Source of the DNA: Bacillus ndiopicus
GTDB lineage: Bacteria > Bacillota > Bacilli > Bacillales_A > Planococcaceae
Direction: 5' to 3'
DNA length: 64,000 nt
NCBI RefSeq assembly: GCF_000612805.1
Contig: NZ_HG964405.1
Location: 133,963-197,962, forward strand
Each line of letters opens with the position of its first letter. Position 1 is the stretch's first letter. This document shows positions 43,601-52,842 of the stretch, piece by piece. The notes under the pieces were generated by a model, which did not search any database, was not told the origin of the DNA, and saw only the letters and a list, made by a program, of their open reading frames with translations. Position numbers and translations under genes: made by a program.

Positions 43601-43679
43601 TTACGTAGAGGGTGTGCTTGAATTTAGATTTGGTAAACCTCAAATAAAAGTAAAGCATATGCGTGTACAAGTAATATAA
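40644..43679 (+). CDS. dnaE: DNA polymerase III alpha subunit, DnaE type
   Basis: 1,011-residue replicative polymerase, the DnaE that extends primers before PolC takes over in Firmicutes. PHP-like region 1-270; polymerase core with GPGRGSSASSLVAYALHITQ and the catalytic Asp pair in LPDIDIDFVDTKR; fingers with GFPKSHAVAYSLISYQMAYL; tandem HhH region (GLYLSEHPL near its end); C-terminal OB fold (VKILGVIEEIKQIRTKKGEL). It is about 100 residues shorter than B. subtilis DnaE. The usual HxH near the start (HLHVHS) is replaced by YPQIRT, so the PHP metal site looks lost. ATG 40644 is six bases after AAGGGGG. Confidence 0.94.
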   Translation: MVVYPQIRTSADLLKSTIRIEALIPFLQQQKAEACAIVNSRLYGLLPFWHEMKKAGIHPVIGLAVNVQFSEDVNLPLILYAQNNAGYRHLLKISSSVAIRKDETLPFRWLAGYADGCIAVIPALAGQAIWLESSNRQFAEQLKQLFVERLFIGIERLETAADNEQEAELLSAQIATPIMAIHESTFMTKEDHFAYEIARAIDTGVKVGLTFNLKLKHRYVLTEEQWRQFFYDHPEWLKQTEQVLMSCHVTIEQHATFMPKFPITNGQTAEQLLYERVLAGLQQRLKRAQIPTTYEQRMQHELSVICSMGYADYFLIVEDFMRFAREQQILTGPGRGSSASSLVAYALHITQVDPLQYDLLFERFLNPERVTLPDIDIDFVDTKRQEVIQYVANKYGQQHVAQIITFGTLSAKAVARDVARMLEFEQTELEQISKMIPNKLGITLQDAYNESQILRNWVQEKPEHGRWFTTAQKLEGLPRNASTHAAGVVLSPVPLVEVVPIEEGHDQIFLTQWPMREVEQSGLLKMDFLGLRNLTILEQIRRSVQYTHGQEIKFEEIPLQDQQTFALLQAGETMGIFQLESEGMRQALREIKPSHFLDIVAVNALYRPGPMDFIATYARRKHGQEQVSMLHPVLEPILQETYGVLIYQEQIMRIANVMAGFSIGEADILRRAISKKNRQELERGRDRFIVGAQQKGYEAQTANEVYALIVRFADYGFPKSHAVAYSLISYQMAYLKAHYPVNFYAALLTNATGNTEKLVQILIEAKAKGITILPPSIQKSGRHFKVENGQIRYSLSAIKNVSQPFLKSLLEARKVRETPFKDLFDLASSLSTSVFQQKAIEPLIKAGALDDFNLDRAVLLASIEAARKHMDFNVGKPKLAVVEPLSQQQKLQYEKEVLGLYLSEHPLTRWRTTIQVNATTYNLQKQRDGQYVKILGVIEEIKQIRTKKGELMAFVELQDEYGSISATLFPKEFAVVQQQLELNHIAYVEGVLEFRFGKPQIKVKHMRVQVI

Positions 43680-43690
43680 TTGCAAAGATG

Positions 43691-43734
43691 AAAACTGTGC
43701 TAAGTACAATTTTTTGTACTTGGCACAGTTTTTT
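43691..43734 (+). terminator. dnaE terminator
   Basis: AAAACTGTGCTAAGTACAA and TTGTACTTGGCACAGTTTT form a long stem, followed by TTTTTC. Confidence 0.88.
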
Positions 43735-43772
43735 CTTTACTTTTTATTGAAAGTTATGTATATTGATAACGT

Positions 43773-43797
43773 ACAAAAGTGGTCTGACCACTTTTGT
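43773..43797. promoter_or_regulatory. FadR-type GntR operator, perfect palindrome
   Basis: ACAAAAGTGGTC T GACCACTTTTGT is a perfect 25-base palindrome centred on 43,785. Its TGGTCTGACCA core matches the FadR-subfamily operator pattern (E. coli FadR binds TGGTCNGACCA). It lies 165 bases before a FadR-type GntR gene and its accDA neighbours, so autoregulation is likely. TATATT at 43,759-43,764, 18 bases after TTTACT, could be the promoter. Confidence 0.75.
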
Positions 43798-43961
43798 GAT
43801 AAACAGTGAAGCTGTTAAAAATCGCACCTATAAGTAAAAAAACGTAGGGAGTATGTAGATTGACTGCTGCATGCTCCCCCTGTAATTTGCATGGCTGAAC
43901 TGAAAATGTTTACATAATAAAAATCAAGTAGTGACGATATGAAGGAGAAGTATCGACATTT

Positions 43962-44597
43962 ATGAATGAAAATAAAAAAATGTTTATGCAAATTGTAAAG
44001 CAGCTTCGAGAGTTGATCTATGAACAGCAAATTGAACCTGGTGATAAATTACCTTCAGAACGTGTTTTATCAGAGCAACTAGGCGTTGGGCGTTCTTCTG
44101 TACGTGAAGCGCTACGCAGTTTGGAGTTGCTCGGTTTAATTGAAACACGGCATGGTGGAGGTACCTTTTTAGCGTCTATTCATCATCATCAACTTATCGA
44201 AATACTCTCTTCTTTTATTTTGCAGGAAACAAAATCGATTGAAGATGTCCATGCTACACGTGAAATGCATGAGCGTGAGGCAATTCGTATTATTTGTAGA
44301 AGTGAGACTTCACGTAGCTTACCAGTGTGGGAAAGTTTGTTTATTAAAGTGGAGCTTCAGCAGGAGCTTGTACGAGAAGATATTTTACGGGAATGTATTA
44401 TTGCCTCAAATAATCGCTTGTCACTGAAAATATGGTTGCAGCTGTTAGCTTATAGTACACAAACTTTCAAGCGCTTTGTCACGGAGCAAGAAAAAAAGGC
44501 GCTCCAAATGTTTATTAAATCATTGCAAATGGGCTACATAAAAGAGGCCATTGAAGCATACGAAGAATGGATAGAAATTATTCAAGATGAATTATAA
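43962..44597 (+). CDS. GntR family transcriptional regulator, FadR subfamily
   Basis: 211-residue regulator. Residues 8-72 are the winged HTH (IEPGDKLPSERVLSEQLGVG, then RSSVREALRSLELLGLIETR and HGGGTFL). The rest is an all-helical FCD-like effector domain beginning at residue 85 or so. GAAGGAGAAG precedes the ATG. The palindrome at 43,773 is its probable operator. It is followed 12 bases later by accD, so it likely controls the acetyl-CoA carboxylase genes and itself. The effector may be an acyl-CoA, malonyl-CoA or organic acid; none can be named from sequence. Confidence 0.87.
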   Translation: MNENKKMFMQIVKQLRELIYEQQIEPGDKLPSERVLSEQLGVGRSSVREALRSLELLGLIETRHGGGTFLASIHHHQLIEILSSFILQETKSIEDVHATREMHEREAIRIICRSETSRSLPVWESLFIKVELQQELVREDILRECIIASNNRLSLKIWLQLLAYSTQTFKRFVTEQEKKALQMFIKSLQMGYIKEAIEAYEEWIEIIQDEL

Positions 44598-44609
44598 GGA
44601 GGATGTCAA

Positions 44610-45479
44610 GTGTCCATAAGAGATATATTTTCAGTAAATAGAAAAAAACAAAGAGGTAATTTCAGCGCAACGAAGGAAAAGGATTTTCCAGAAGATTTAA
44701 TGACGAAATGCCCGGAGTGTAGAAAAATTCATGTAACAAAAGCAGTTGAGCAAAATTTAAAGGTGTGTCCAAATTGCCAGCATCATTTAAAGCTTACAGC
44801 GCAGGAGCGAGTAGCAATATTTTTAGACGAAGGTAGCTTCACATCGCTTGATGATCATTTACAAACAACAAATCCGCTAGGTTTCCCAGCATATGTTGAA
44901 AAAATTGAAGTGGATAAAAAGAAAACAGGCTTAAATGAAGCGGTTTTAACAGGTGTAGGTACGCTGCAAGGCGACAAGGTTGTTGTTGCGATTATGGATT
45001 CTCATTTCCGTATGGGCTCAATGGGTTCTGTAGTTGGTGAGAAAATTACGCGTGCAATTGAAAAGGCAACAGAGCTACGAGTGCCATTTATCATTTTCAC
45101 TGCTAGTGGTGGTGCGCGTATGCAAGAAGGTGTATTGTCTTTAATGCAAATGGCTAAAACAAGTGTCGCATTAAGCCGTCATAGTGAAATGGGCTTACTA
45201 TATATTTCGATTTTGACACATCCAACAACAGGCGGCGTATCTGCTAGTTTTGCATCCGTTGGGGATTTCAATATTGCTGAGCCACAAGCGTTAATCGGCT
45301 TTGCAGGTCGTCGTGTAATTGAGCAAACTGTTCGTGAAAAATTGCCAGATGATTTCCAAACAGCGGAGTTTTTATTAGCGCACGGACAATTAGATGCTAT
45401 TTTCCATCGTCATGAAATGCGTGATAAAGTAGCAACGATTGTGAAGTTACATCGCAAGGGGGAAGCAACACATGTCTAA
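44610..45479 (+). CDS. accD: Acetyl-CoA carboxylase carboxyltransferase beta subunit
   Basis: 289 residues; with AccA transfers the carboxyl group from biotin to acetyl-CoA, giving malonyl-CoA for fatty acid synthesis. The C4 zinc ribbon is C34, C37 (CPEC) and C53, C56 (CPNC). The crotonase-like core has [19 protein letters not shown] and [20 protein letters not shown] 44610 follows AAGGAGGATG. Its stop overlaps the accA ATG by eight bases, so the subunits are coupled. Confidence 0.97.
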   Translation: MSIRDIFSVNRKKQRGNFSATKEKDFPEDLMTKCPECRKIHVTKAVEQNLKVCPNCQHHLKLTAQERVAIFLDEGSFTSLDDHLQTTNPLGFPAYVEKIEVDKKKTGLNEAVLTGVGTLQGDKVVVAIMDSHFRMGSMGSVVGEKITRAIEKATELRVPFIIFTASGGARMQEGVLSLMQMAKTSVALSRHSEMGLLYISILTHPTTGGVSASFASVGDFNIAEPQALIGFAGRRVIEQTVREKLPDDFQTAEFLLAHGQLDAIFHRHEMRDKVATIVKLHRKGEATHV

Positions 45480-46428
45480 AATTATGCCATTTGAAGAGCC
45501 AGTAATTAAATTACGAGAAAAAATTGATGAATTAAAACATATTGCACAGGATGCAGAAGTTGATATGAGCGGTGAAATAGAAAAGCTTGAGGCACGCCTT
45601 GAGCAATTAGAAAAATCTATATATTCCAATATGGCACCGTGGGATCGTGTGCAAGTAGCACGTCATCCAGAGCGTCCAACAACATTAGCTTATATCGATG
45701 CTATTTTTGAAGATTTTATTGAATTACATGGTGACCGTCTTTTCGGAGATGATGCGGCAATCGTTGGTGGTATTGCATCGTTTAATGGACAGCCGATTAC
45801 AATTATTGGGCATCAACGTGGAAAAACGACAAAGGAAAATATTCGTCGTAATTTTGGTATGCCGCATCCGGAAGGCTATCGAAAAGCGCTACGTTTAATG
45901 AAGCAGGCAGAAAAATTCAATCGTCCAATTGTATGCTTTATTGATACAAAGGGGGCTTACCCAGGGAAGGCTGCTGAGGAGCGCGGCCAAAGTGAAGCGA
46001 TTGCTCGTAACTTAATTGAAATGGCTGGCTTAAAAGTACCGGTTATTAGTATTGTTATTGGTGAAGGTGGAAGCGGTGGTGCGTTAGCACTTGGTGTTGC
46101 AAATCGCATTTTAATGCTTGAAAACTCTACGTACTCAGTTATTTCGCCAGAGGGAGCGGCATCTATTTTATGGAAAGATGCAAGCCTAGCGAAGCAAGCG
46201 GCAGAAGCGATGAAAATTACAGCACCAGACTTAATGGATATGAAAATCATTGATACTATTATTCCTGAAGTGGCAGGCGGTGCACACCGAGATATCGATA
46301 AGCAAGCAAAAGTAATGAAGGAACATTTAACAGCCACGCTTGAGGATTTATCTGTATTAAACGAAGAAGAACTTGTCCAAGATCGCTATGAAAAGTTCAA
46401 AGCGATTGGTCAATTTATTGAAAATTAA
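45472..46428 (+). CDS. accA: Acetyl-CoA carboxylase carboxyltransferase alpha subunit
   Basis: 318 residues, partner of AccD. An N-terminal coiled coil ([14 protein letters not shown] helix, [20 protein letters not shown]) leads to the carboxyltransferase core: [60 protein letters not shown], and [19 protein letters not shown] with the oxyanion Gly pair. AAGGGGGAAG lies upstream inside accD. Last gene of the gntR-accDA unit; no clear terminator follows before the next leader. Confidence 0.97.
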   Translation: MSKIMPFEEPVIKLREKIDELKHIAQDAEVDMSGEIEKLEARLEQLEKSIYSNMAPWDRVQVARHPERPTTLAYIDAIFEDFIELHGDRLFGDDAAIVGGIASFNGQPITIIGHQRGKTTKENIRRNFGMPHPEGYRKALRLMKQAEKFNRPIVCFIDTKGAYPGKAAEERGQSEAIARNLIEMAGLKVPVISIVIGEGGSGGALALGVANRILMLENSTYSVISPEGAASILWKDASLAKQAAEAMKITAPDLMDMKIIDTIIPEVAGGAHRDIDKQAKVMKEHLTATLEDLSVLNEEELVQDRYEKFKAIGQFIEN

Positions 46429-46504
46429 TGAAATAATCAGAATTTATTGCACACAATGTTGTAAAAGCGTGTTAGGATAGACATATATTTATTTTGATTC
46501 AGCG

Positions 46505-46646
46505 CGTTGAAGCAAAATAAAGCCTCTAGCAGATTTTGAAAAGAAGGTTAGTTAACCGTTATCGTTGGAAGTGACGATTAAAGGTTAACTTCCTCTAAAT
46601 CACTCGAAAAATCTAGGTTAAAACTAGCTGAGGCGTAACCGATTTT
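46505..46646 (+). promoter_or_regulatory. Structured leader element, copy 1 (before the aminotransferase)
   Basis: This leader resembles 48,124-48,255. Shared blocks are ATAAAGCCTCTAGC (46,517-46,530), AGATTTT, AAAATCT and GAGGCGTAA (46,630-46,638). GCCTC (46,522-46,526) pairs with GAGGC (46,630-46,634), AGC with GCT, and AGATTTT (46,531-46,537) with AAAATCT (46,608-46,614), closing a long hairpin of GTTAACC...GGTTAAC type. It ends about 20 bases before the start codon. No known riboswitch or T-box consensus (AGGGTGGNACCGCG) is seen. It may be a cis-regulatory RNA or a mobile hairpin. Confidence 0.6.
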
Positions 46647-46666
46647 ATGGAACAGGAGATAGCGAT

Positions 46667-47740
46667 ATGTCATCAACAAACACAATTACAACACAACTTA
46701 CTACAACGCCGAAACAGAAGCCTGATGCTGGGCAGCTAGGCTTCGGTAAATATTTTACAGACCATATGTTTATGATGGATTACACAGCAGGGCAGGGATG
46801 GCATAATGCACGCATTATTCCGTACCAGCCGATTTCACTAGACCCATCAGCTATGATTTTGCATTATGGGCAATCTGTTTTTGAAGGAATGAAGGCTTAC
46901 AAAACGGCTAGTGGGGATATTCAATTATTCAGACCTGAACGTAATTTCCAACGTTTGAATGCCTCTAATGAACGTTTGTGTATTCCAGCTATCGATGAAC
47001 AATTTGCACTGGAAGCATTAAAGCAGCTTATTGCCATTGATCGTGAATGGGTTCCAGGTGAATCTGGAACATCGCTTTATATTAGACCTTATATTTTTGC
47101 AACGGAGCCATTTTTAGGTGTTGCACCAGCTAAAAACTATCATTTTATTATTATTATGTCTCCTGTAGGTGCTTATTACAGTGAAGGTATTAACCCAGTA
47201 AAAATTTTAGTTGAAAAGCAATATGTTCGTGCAGTAGCAGGTGGAACAGGTGAAGCGAAAACAGGTGGTAACTATGCGAGTGGTTTAAAGGCGCAAGAGC
47301 TTGCAAGTAAAGAAGGCTATTCACAAATCTTATGGTTAGATGGTAAAGAAAATCGCTATATTGAAGAAGTAGGGAGCATGAATATTTTCTTCAAAATTAA
47401 CGGTAAAGTCATTACACCAGCTTTAAACGGTAGCATTTTATCAGGTATTACACGTGACTCTATGTTACACCTATTGAAGTCTAAAAATATGGATGTAGAA
47501 GAACGTCGTATTACAATTGATGAAATAGTACAAGCATTTGAAGATGGTACTTTAGAAGAAGCTTTCGGTACAGGTACAGCAGCAGTTATTTCGCCGATTG
47601 GGCAATTAAAGTGGCAAGATATGCAGCTCACTGTCAATGATGGGCAAATTGGTGAAGTAACACAAATGCTTTATGATACACTTACAGGTATTCAGAATGG
47701 CACAGTGGAAGATAAATTCGGATGGATTATTAGGTTATAA
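46667..47740 (+). CDS. ilvE: Branched-chain amino acid aminotransferase
   Basis: 357 residues; interconverts Val, Leu and Ile with their 2-oxo acids. FGKYFTDHMFMMDYTAGQGW opens it. K198 in GEAKTGGNYA is the PLP Lys. SLYIRPYIFATEPFLGVAPA and NIFFKINGKVITPALNGSIL are typical of the group II bacterial BCATs such as YbgE and YwaA of B. subtilis. Expression is probably shaped by the structured leader just upstream. In this organism it may also supply branched primers for iso/anteiso fatty acids, which fits next to accDA, but that is inference. Confidence 0.94.
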   Translation: MSSTNTITTQLTTTPKQKPDAGQLGFGKYFTDHMFMMDYTAGQGWHNARIIPYQPISLDPSAMILHYGQSVFEGMKAYKTASGDIQLFRPERNFQRLNASNERLCIPAIDEQFALEALKQLIAIDREWVPGESGTSLYIRPYIFATEPFLGVAPAKNYHFIIIMSPVGAYYSEGINPVKILVEKQYVRAVAGGTGEAKTGGNYASGLKAQELASKEGYSQILWLDGKENRYIEEVGSMNIFFKINGKVITPALNGSILSGITRDSMLHLLKSKNMDVEERRITIDEIVQAFEDGTLEEAFGTGTAAVISPIGQLKWQDMQLTVNDGQIGEVTQMLYDTLTGIQNGTVEDKFGWIIRL

Positions 47741-47763
47741 TACGAATGATGTTTAAAACGCAG

Positions 47764-47798
47764 GCTGTTCAGAAATAATATATTCTGAACGGCTATTT
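47764..47798 (+). terminator. Weak terminator after ilvE
   Basis: GCTGTTCAGAAT and ATTCTGAACGGC form a stem with a short loop, followed by TATTTTAAAT. Its CAGGCTGTTCAGAA start resembles other terminators in the window. Confidence 0.55.
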
Positions 47799-48123
47799 TA
47801 AATGAACAGGGCTGTTGGATATTCCTCTAAAAAAATCTCAGCTCTTTTAAATTAGGGCAATAAGCATTAAAATTAGTGTTCTAAGCTTTTATAGTGATTC
47901 AATCTATTTTAGATGGAAAGAAAATGCATATGGCTAGCTAAAAGATAGGGCTGTGCGTCTGTTTTCTAAGCCCCTCCCCAATTATTATTTTTTTGTAAAA
48001 TAGCTGTTTGAATAGTGTTGGGTGCTTACATAAAAAGTATATTCATGATAATGTGGTAGTAGCATTATCTTGGGTCAGCGGATTTTTATCAAAAGCAATG
48101 AGGCAGGTACAAATCTTTTTTGC
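47799..48123. other. Non-coding gap before the pfkA leader
   Basis: No gene seen. The AT-rich stretch ends with AAGCCCCTCCCC near 47,970. An AGGGCT...AGCCCCT pair (47,947-47,976) could form a weak hairpin. The pfkA promoter should lie here; none was convincing. Confidence 0.3.
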
Positions 48124-49229
<1,106 letters not shown>

Positions 49230-49256
49230 TTTTAAACAATTGGAGAGAATGAACTT

Positions 49257-51017
49257 ATGAGAAAAACAAAAATAGTATGTACAATTGGACCGGCAAGTGA
49301 ATCTCCAGAAATGTTGGAAAAACTAATTGAGGCTGGCATGAACGTTGCGCGTTTAAATTTCTCACATGGCACGCATGAGGAGCATGCAGTACGCATTGCA
49401 GCAATTCGTGATGCAGCTGAAAAGGTTGGTAAACCTGTAGGGATTTTATTAGACACAAAAGGTCCAGAAATTCGTACACATACGATGGAAAATGGTGAGC
49501 TGCACTTAGTAACAGGTCAAGTAATTGATATTTCAATGACGGAAGTTGTTGGAACTGCAACTAGCTTTTCTGTTACATATTCAGAGTTAATCAATGATGT
49601 AGACCAAAACGATATGATTTTATTAGACGACGGATTAATTGAGCTACGCGTACTAGCTAAAGATGTTGAAAAAGGTTTAATTCATACAATTGTGGAAAAC
49701 GCAGGCGTATTAAAAAATAAAAAGGGCGTTAATGTTCCAGGTGTATCAATTAAATTGCCAGGTATTACGGATAAAGATGCGCAAGATATTTTATTTGGTA
49801 TTGAGCAAGGCATTGATTTTATTGCGGCATCCTTTGTACGTACAGCAAGCGACGTATTGGAAATTCGTGAGCTTTTAGAGCAAAATAACGGTGGTCACAT
49901 TCAAATTATCCCTAAAATTGAAAACCAAGAAGGCGTGGATAATATTGATGAAATTATTCAAGTGTCAGACGGCTTGATGGTAGCGCGTGGGGATTTAGGT
50001 GTAGAAATTCCTGCTGAGGAAGTACCGTTAGTGCAAAAATCACTTATTTTAAAATGTAATCAAGCGGCTAAGCCTGTTATTACTGCAACGCAAATGTTAG
50101 ATTCAATGCAGCGTAATCCACGTCCAACTCGTGCTGAAGCTAGTGACGTTGCCAACGCAATTATTGACGGTACAGATGCTATTATGTTATCTGGTGAAAC
50201 AGCTGCAGGGCTTTATCCACTAGAATCAGTTCAAACGATGAATAAAATCGCAGAGCGTACAGAGCAATCGTTAGATTATCGTTCAATTGTTACAATGCGT
50301 AGTCGTGAAAAAGAAGCAAATATGACAGAGGCAATCTCACAAGCAGTAGCCTATACATCAATTAATTTAGGTGTTAAAGCAGTCTTAGCACCAACGGAAA
50401 GTGGTAATACAGCGAAAATGATTGCCAAATATCGCCCAGGTGTGCCGATTGTTGCTGTTACTGGCTCTAAAAACTCAGCGCAGCTTTTAACATTAGTATG
50501 GGGTGTAAACCCAATCTTGTGTCAGCGCGTGAAAACAACAGACGAAATTTTAGAACTATCTGTTGACGAATCGTTGAAGCACGGTTTTGTGGATCATGGA
50601 GATGTAGTTGTCATTACAGCAGGTGTACCAGTTGGTGAAGCTGGTACGACAAATTTAATGAAAGTACATGTTATCGGTGATTTACTTGCACGTGGTCAAG
50701 GTGTCGGAAAAGCTTCTGTAGTAGGCAAGGCATTAGTTGCGAATAATGCAGCTGAAGCATTAGCATATGATGCAGAAGATGCAATCTTAGTAACAATTGG
50801 TACTGATCGAGAGATGATGCCAGTTATTGAGAAATGTGCTGGTATTATTACAGAAGAAGGCGGCTTAACAAGCCATGCAGCCGTTGTGGGCTTAAGCCTT
50901 GGTATTCCTGTTATTGTAGGAGTAAAAGACGCACTTGGGTTGATTCGTCAAGGTCAGGAAATTACAATGGACGCAGAAACAGGCGTTATTTATAAAGGAC
51001 ACGCAAGCGTTTTATAA
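49257..51017 (+). CDS. pyk: Pyruvate kinase with C-terminal PEP-utiliser domain
   Basis: 586 residues, the long Bacillus form (585). Transfers phosphate from PEP to [23 protein letters not shown] opens it; [10 protein letters not shown] gives the phosphate-site Arg and Asn. The barrel has [17 protein letters not shown] and [13 protein letters not shown], then TATQMLDSM. Residues about 475-586 are the extra PEP-utiliser-like domain: [20 protein letters not shown] carries TSHAAVV like PTS enzyme I. It is the second gene of pfkA-pyk. Confidence 0.97.
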   Translation: MRKTKIVCTIGPASESPEMLEKLIEAGMNVARLNFSHGTHEEHAVRIAAIRDAAEKVGKPVGILLDTKGPEIRTHTMENGELHLVTGQVIDISMTEVVGTATSFSVTYSELINDVDQNDMILLDDGLIELRVLAKDVEKGLIHTIVENAGVLKNKKGVNVPGVSIKLPGITDKDAQDILFGIEQGIDFIAASFVRTASDVLEIRELLEQNNGGHIQIIPKIENQEGVDNIDEIIQVSDGLMVARGDLGVEIPAEEVPLVQKSLILKCNQAAKPVITATQMLDSMQRNPRPTRAEASDVANAIIDGTDAIMLSGETAAGLYPLESVQTMNKIAERTEQSLDYRSIVTMRSREKEANMTEAISQAVAYTSINLGVKAVLAPTESGNTAKMIAKYRPGVPIVAVTGSKNSAQLLTLVWGVNPILCQRVKTTDEILELSVDESLKHGFVDHGDVVVITAGVPVGEAGTTNLMKVHVIGDLLARGQGVGKASVVGKALVANNAAEALAYDAEDAILVTIGTDREMMPVIEKCAGIITEEGGLTSHAAVVGLSLGIPVIVGVKDALGLIRQGQEITMDAETGVIYKGHASVL

Positions 51018-51029
51018 AGTGAAACTTCG

Positions 51030-51060
51030 ATCAATGGGGCTTTCTTCATCCCCGTTGATT
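51030..51060 (+). terminator. First hairpin after pyk
   Basis: ATCAATGGGG and CCCCGTTGAT pair around CTTTCTTCAT, followed by TGTTAGCTTTT. It resembles the inner hairpin after ytkL. Confidence 0.6.
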
Positions 51061-51079
51061 GTTAGCTTTTACTAATCAG

Positions 51080-51127
51080 GCTGCTCGGAAAATCAGATTT
51101 ATAGCTGACTTTCCAGCAGCTTTTTTG
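51080..51127 (+). terminator. Second terminator after pyk
   Basis: GCTGCTCGGAAAATCAG and CTGACTTTCCAGCAGC pair with small mismatches, followed by TTTTTT. A tandem of two hairpins ends the glycolytic pair. Confidence 0.75.
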
Positions 51128-51261
51128 ATTCAGAGGGCTTGTACGAGCGAAATCTTCAATTAACACGAAAAAAACTAAATGCAAGAAAGTTTCAGAATAG
51201 CTAACAAATGAAACTTTTTCACTAGAAGTTCGTATTACATAAGTAAATAGGAGGTGCTCAT

Positions 51262-51651
51262 ATGCAAAAAATATTGCTTATGTTCATTGCACTAAGCTTC
51301 GCGGAAATTGCGACATTTATTGTTATTGGTAAATATCTAGGTGTCTTTACGACGTTATTATTAGTTATCATAACAAGTGTAGCTGGTGCTTTTATTTTGA
51401 AAAATAAAGGCCTTAATTCGTTCCAATCGATTCAGCAGAGCATCGCTCAAGGAAAGCCACCTGGTATCGCGATGATAGATGCGTTTGCATTATTTATTGG
51501 TGGTGTATTATTACTATTACCGGGCTTCTTAACGGATTTAATCGGATTGTTATTACTTACGCCATTTACACGAAATGTATTTAAACCGCTTATTTTTAGC
51601 TGGATTAGAAAAAGAATGAAAAACGGTCAAATTATTATCGAGCAAAAATAG
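51262..51651 (+). CDS. fxsA: FxsA family membrane protein
   Basis: 129-residue inner-membrane protein of unknown function; E. coli FxsA affects F exclusion of phage T7. Residues 2-20 and 24-44 are membrane helices (ALSFAEIATFIVIGKYLG, TTLLLVIITSVAGAFILK), and 72-95 a third with the family motif DAFALFIGGVLLLLPGFLTD. PGFLTDLIGLLLLTP is typical. AGGAGGTG precedes the ATG. The stop lies inside the convergent ytvI gene (17-base overlap). B. subtilis has the same gene after pyk. Confidence 0.92.
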   Translation: MQKILLMFIALSFAEIATFIVIGKYLGVFTTLLLVIITSVAGAFILKNKGLNSFQSIQQSIAQGKPPGIAMIDAFALFIGGVLLLLPGFLTDLIGLLLLTPFTRNVFKPLIFSWIRKRMKNGQIIIEQK

Positions 51652-52603
51652 GCTTTTCACTAATTTTCACTGCAATTAGCAAGAAAAATGGGCTTAACAA
51701 AATACCATATACACCGAATAATAGTATTGAGGCAGCGCTAATCAAGAAGGAATGAACCATACGTAATTGGAATGTTGATGCCCAAACGATAGATTCCACA
51801 AGCTGCCTCGATAATTGGATAAAAAGATAGAGTGCAATTAAGGCAATAGCTAGCCAATTTTGGCCAATAATAAAAAAGTAAATGGTTAATGGAATAAGAA
51901 AAAGGCCGATTCCAAAAAAGGGTAATGCATCAGCGATGGAGATTAATAAGGCTTTACTAATCGGATTTTCAAAGCCTAATAAATAAAACCCAATACTTAA
52001 TAGCACGAAAGTCATTATAAATAATTGAAGCGATACGAATAAAAAATATGAAAAAATATGTAGTGCACGCTTGAAGTAATGCTGCCATTCAGTGCGATAT
52101 TTTTTCGGTACATAAATAAAAAACCATAAGCGATTTTTCCTAGACTCAAATAAGGAAAAATAAAAAACAATAAGAAAAATAAAAAATTCAAATATATAGC
52201 CAAAAGTATGCTGGGCAATACTAACGAGCGTCATCATAATCGAATCGATGAAAGAGAACGATTTTTCCAATAGTAGCGGGAAGAATAATAAATCAGCATA
52301 TTGCTCTGAAAAAGTATCTAAATGCATTTTAAAATAAGGTATAAGTGTTAATAAGCTTTGAAAAAGGATTGCGGCAACCTGATAGATAATAGTGAAACAT
52401 AAAACAGTTGTTAAGAGGATGCTGATAATAATTGGAAGTCGGATTTTTTTATAAAAAAAATGTACAATTGGGTAGAGGATATAGGCACAAAGTAGTGCCA
52501 ATGAAATGGGTAGTAAAAGAAATAAAATCACAATATAGCCCAATGCAACAGCATATTTTATAAGATTTTCAGATGTGAAAAATTTAAATTGAGTATTATA
52601 CAA
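51635..52603 (-). CDS. ytvI: AI-2E family transporter-like permease (YtvI)
   Basis: About 322 residues with seven to eight hydrophobic segments, the AI-2E transporter family to which YtvI belongs; B. subtilis YtvI is about 371. Segments near 16-42 (ALGYIVILFLLLPISLALLC) and 50-80 open it; ISIADALPFFGIGLFLIPL in the second half is the family motif. The transported solute is unknown. I place the start at TTG 52603, seven to eight bases after AAGGAG; GTG 52612 abuts that site. It overlaps fxsA tail to tail. Confidence 0.85.
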   Translation of the reverse strand: MYNTQFKFFTSENLIKYAVALGYIVILFLLLPISLALLCAYILYPIVHFFYKKIRLPIIISILLTTVLCFTIIYQVAAILFQSLLTLIPYFKMHLDTFSEQYADLLFFPLLLEKSFSFIDSIMMTLVSIAQHTFGYIFEFFIFLIVFYFSLFESRKNRLWFFIYVPKKYRTEWQHYFKRALHIFSYFLFVSLQLFIMTFVLLSIGFYLLGFENPISKALLISIADALPFFGIGLFLIPLTIYFFIIGQNWLAIALIALYLFIQLSRQLVESIVWASTFQLRMVHSFLISAASILLFGVYGILLSPFFLLIAVKISEKPIFAR

Positions 52604-52715
52604 GCCTTTCACTCCTTACGCCTAATGGACTTTTAAAATGTTAGTGCGTTTTTTTCTCTTTTAATGATTGTTTTTCATCCCTAAAGCGTTTTTTTCTTAA
52701 AATAGTTTCTTTTCA

Positions 52716-52744
52716 TTCACAAAGCCGTCAAAATTGATTATAAT
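52716..52744 (+). promoter_or_regulatory. Sigma-A promoter of citZ
   Basis: TTCACA and TATAAT are 17 bases apart, differing from consensus by one base. Transcription would start near 52,751, giving a ~90-base leader. CcpA and CcpC act on citZ in B. subtilis; I did not find a clear cre or CcpC box. Confidence 0.72.
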
Positions 52745-52842
52745 GATTCATGTAAGCGATTTACTTATAGGTTCAATTCATAATGAAGTTAGTGCATTTA
52801 AACACTAACACAGTCAACAAAAAAATGAGGGAGCGATTAATT

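Noticed and set aside
46429..46666. T-box leader before the aminotransferase
   Set aside because: No AGGGTGGNACCGCG antiterminator sequence, no specifier loop features and no terminator before the gene.
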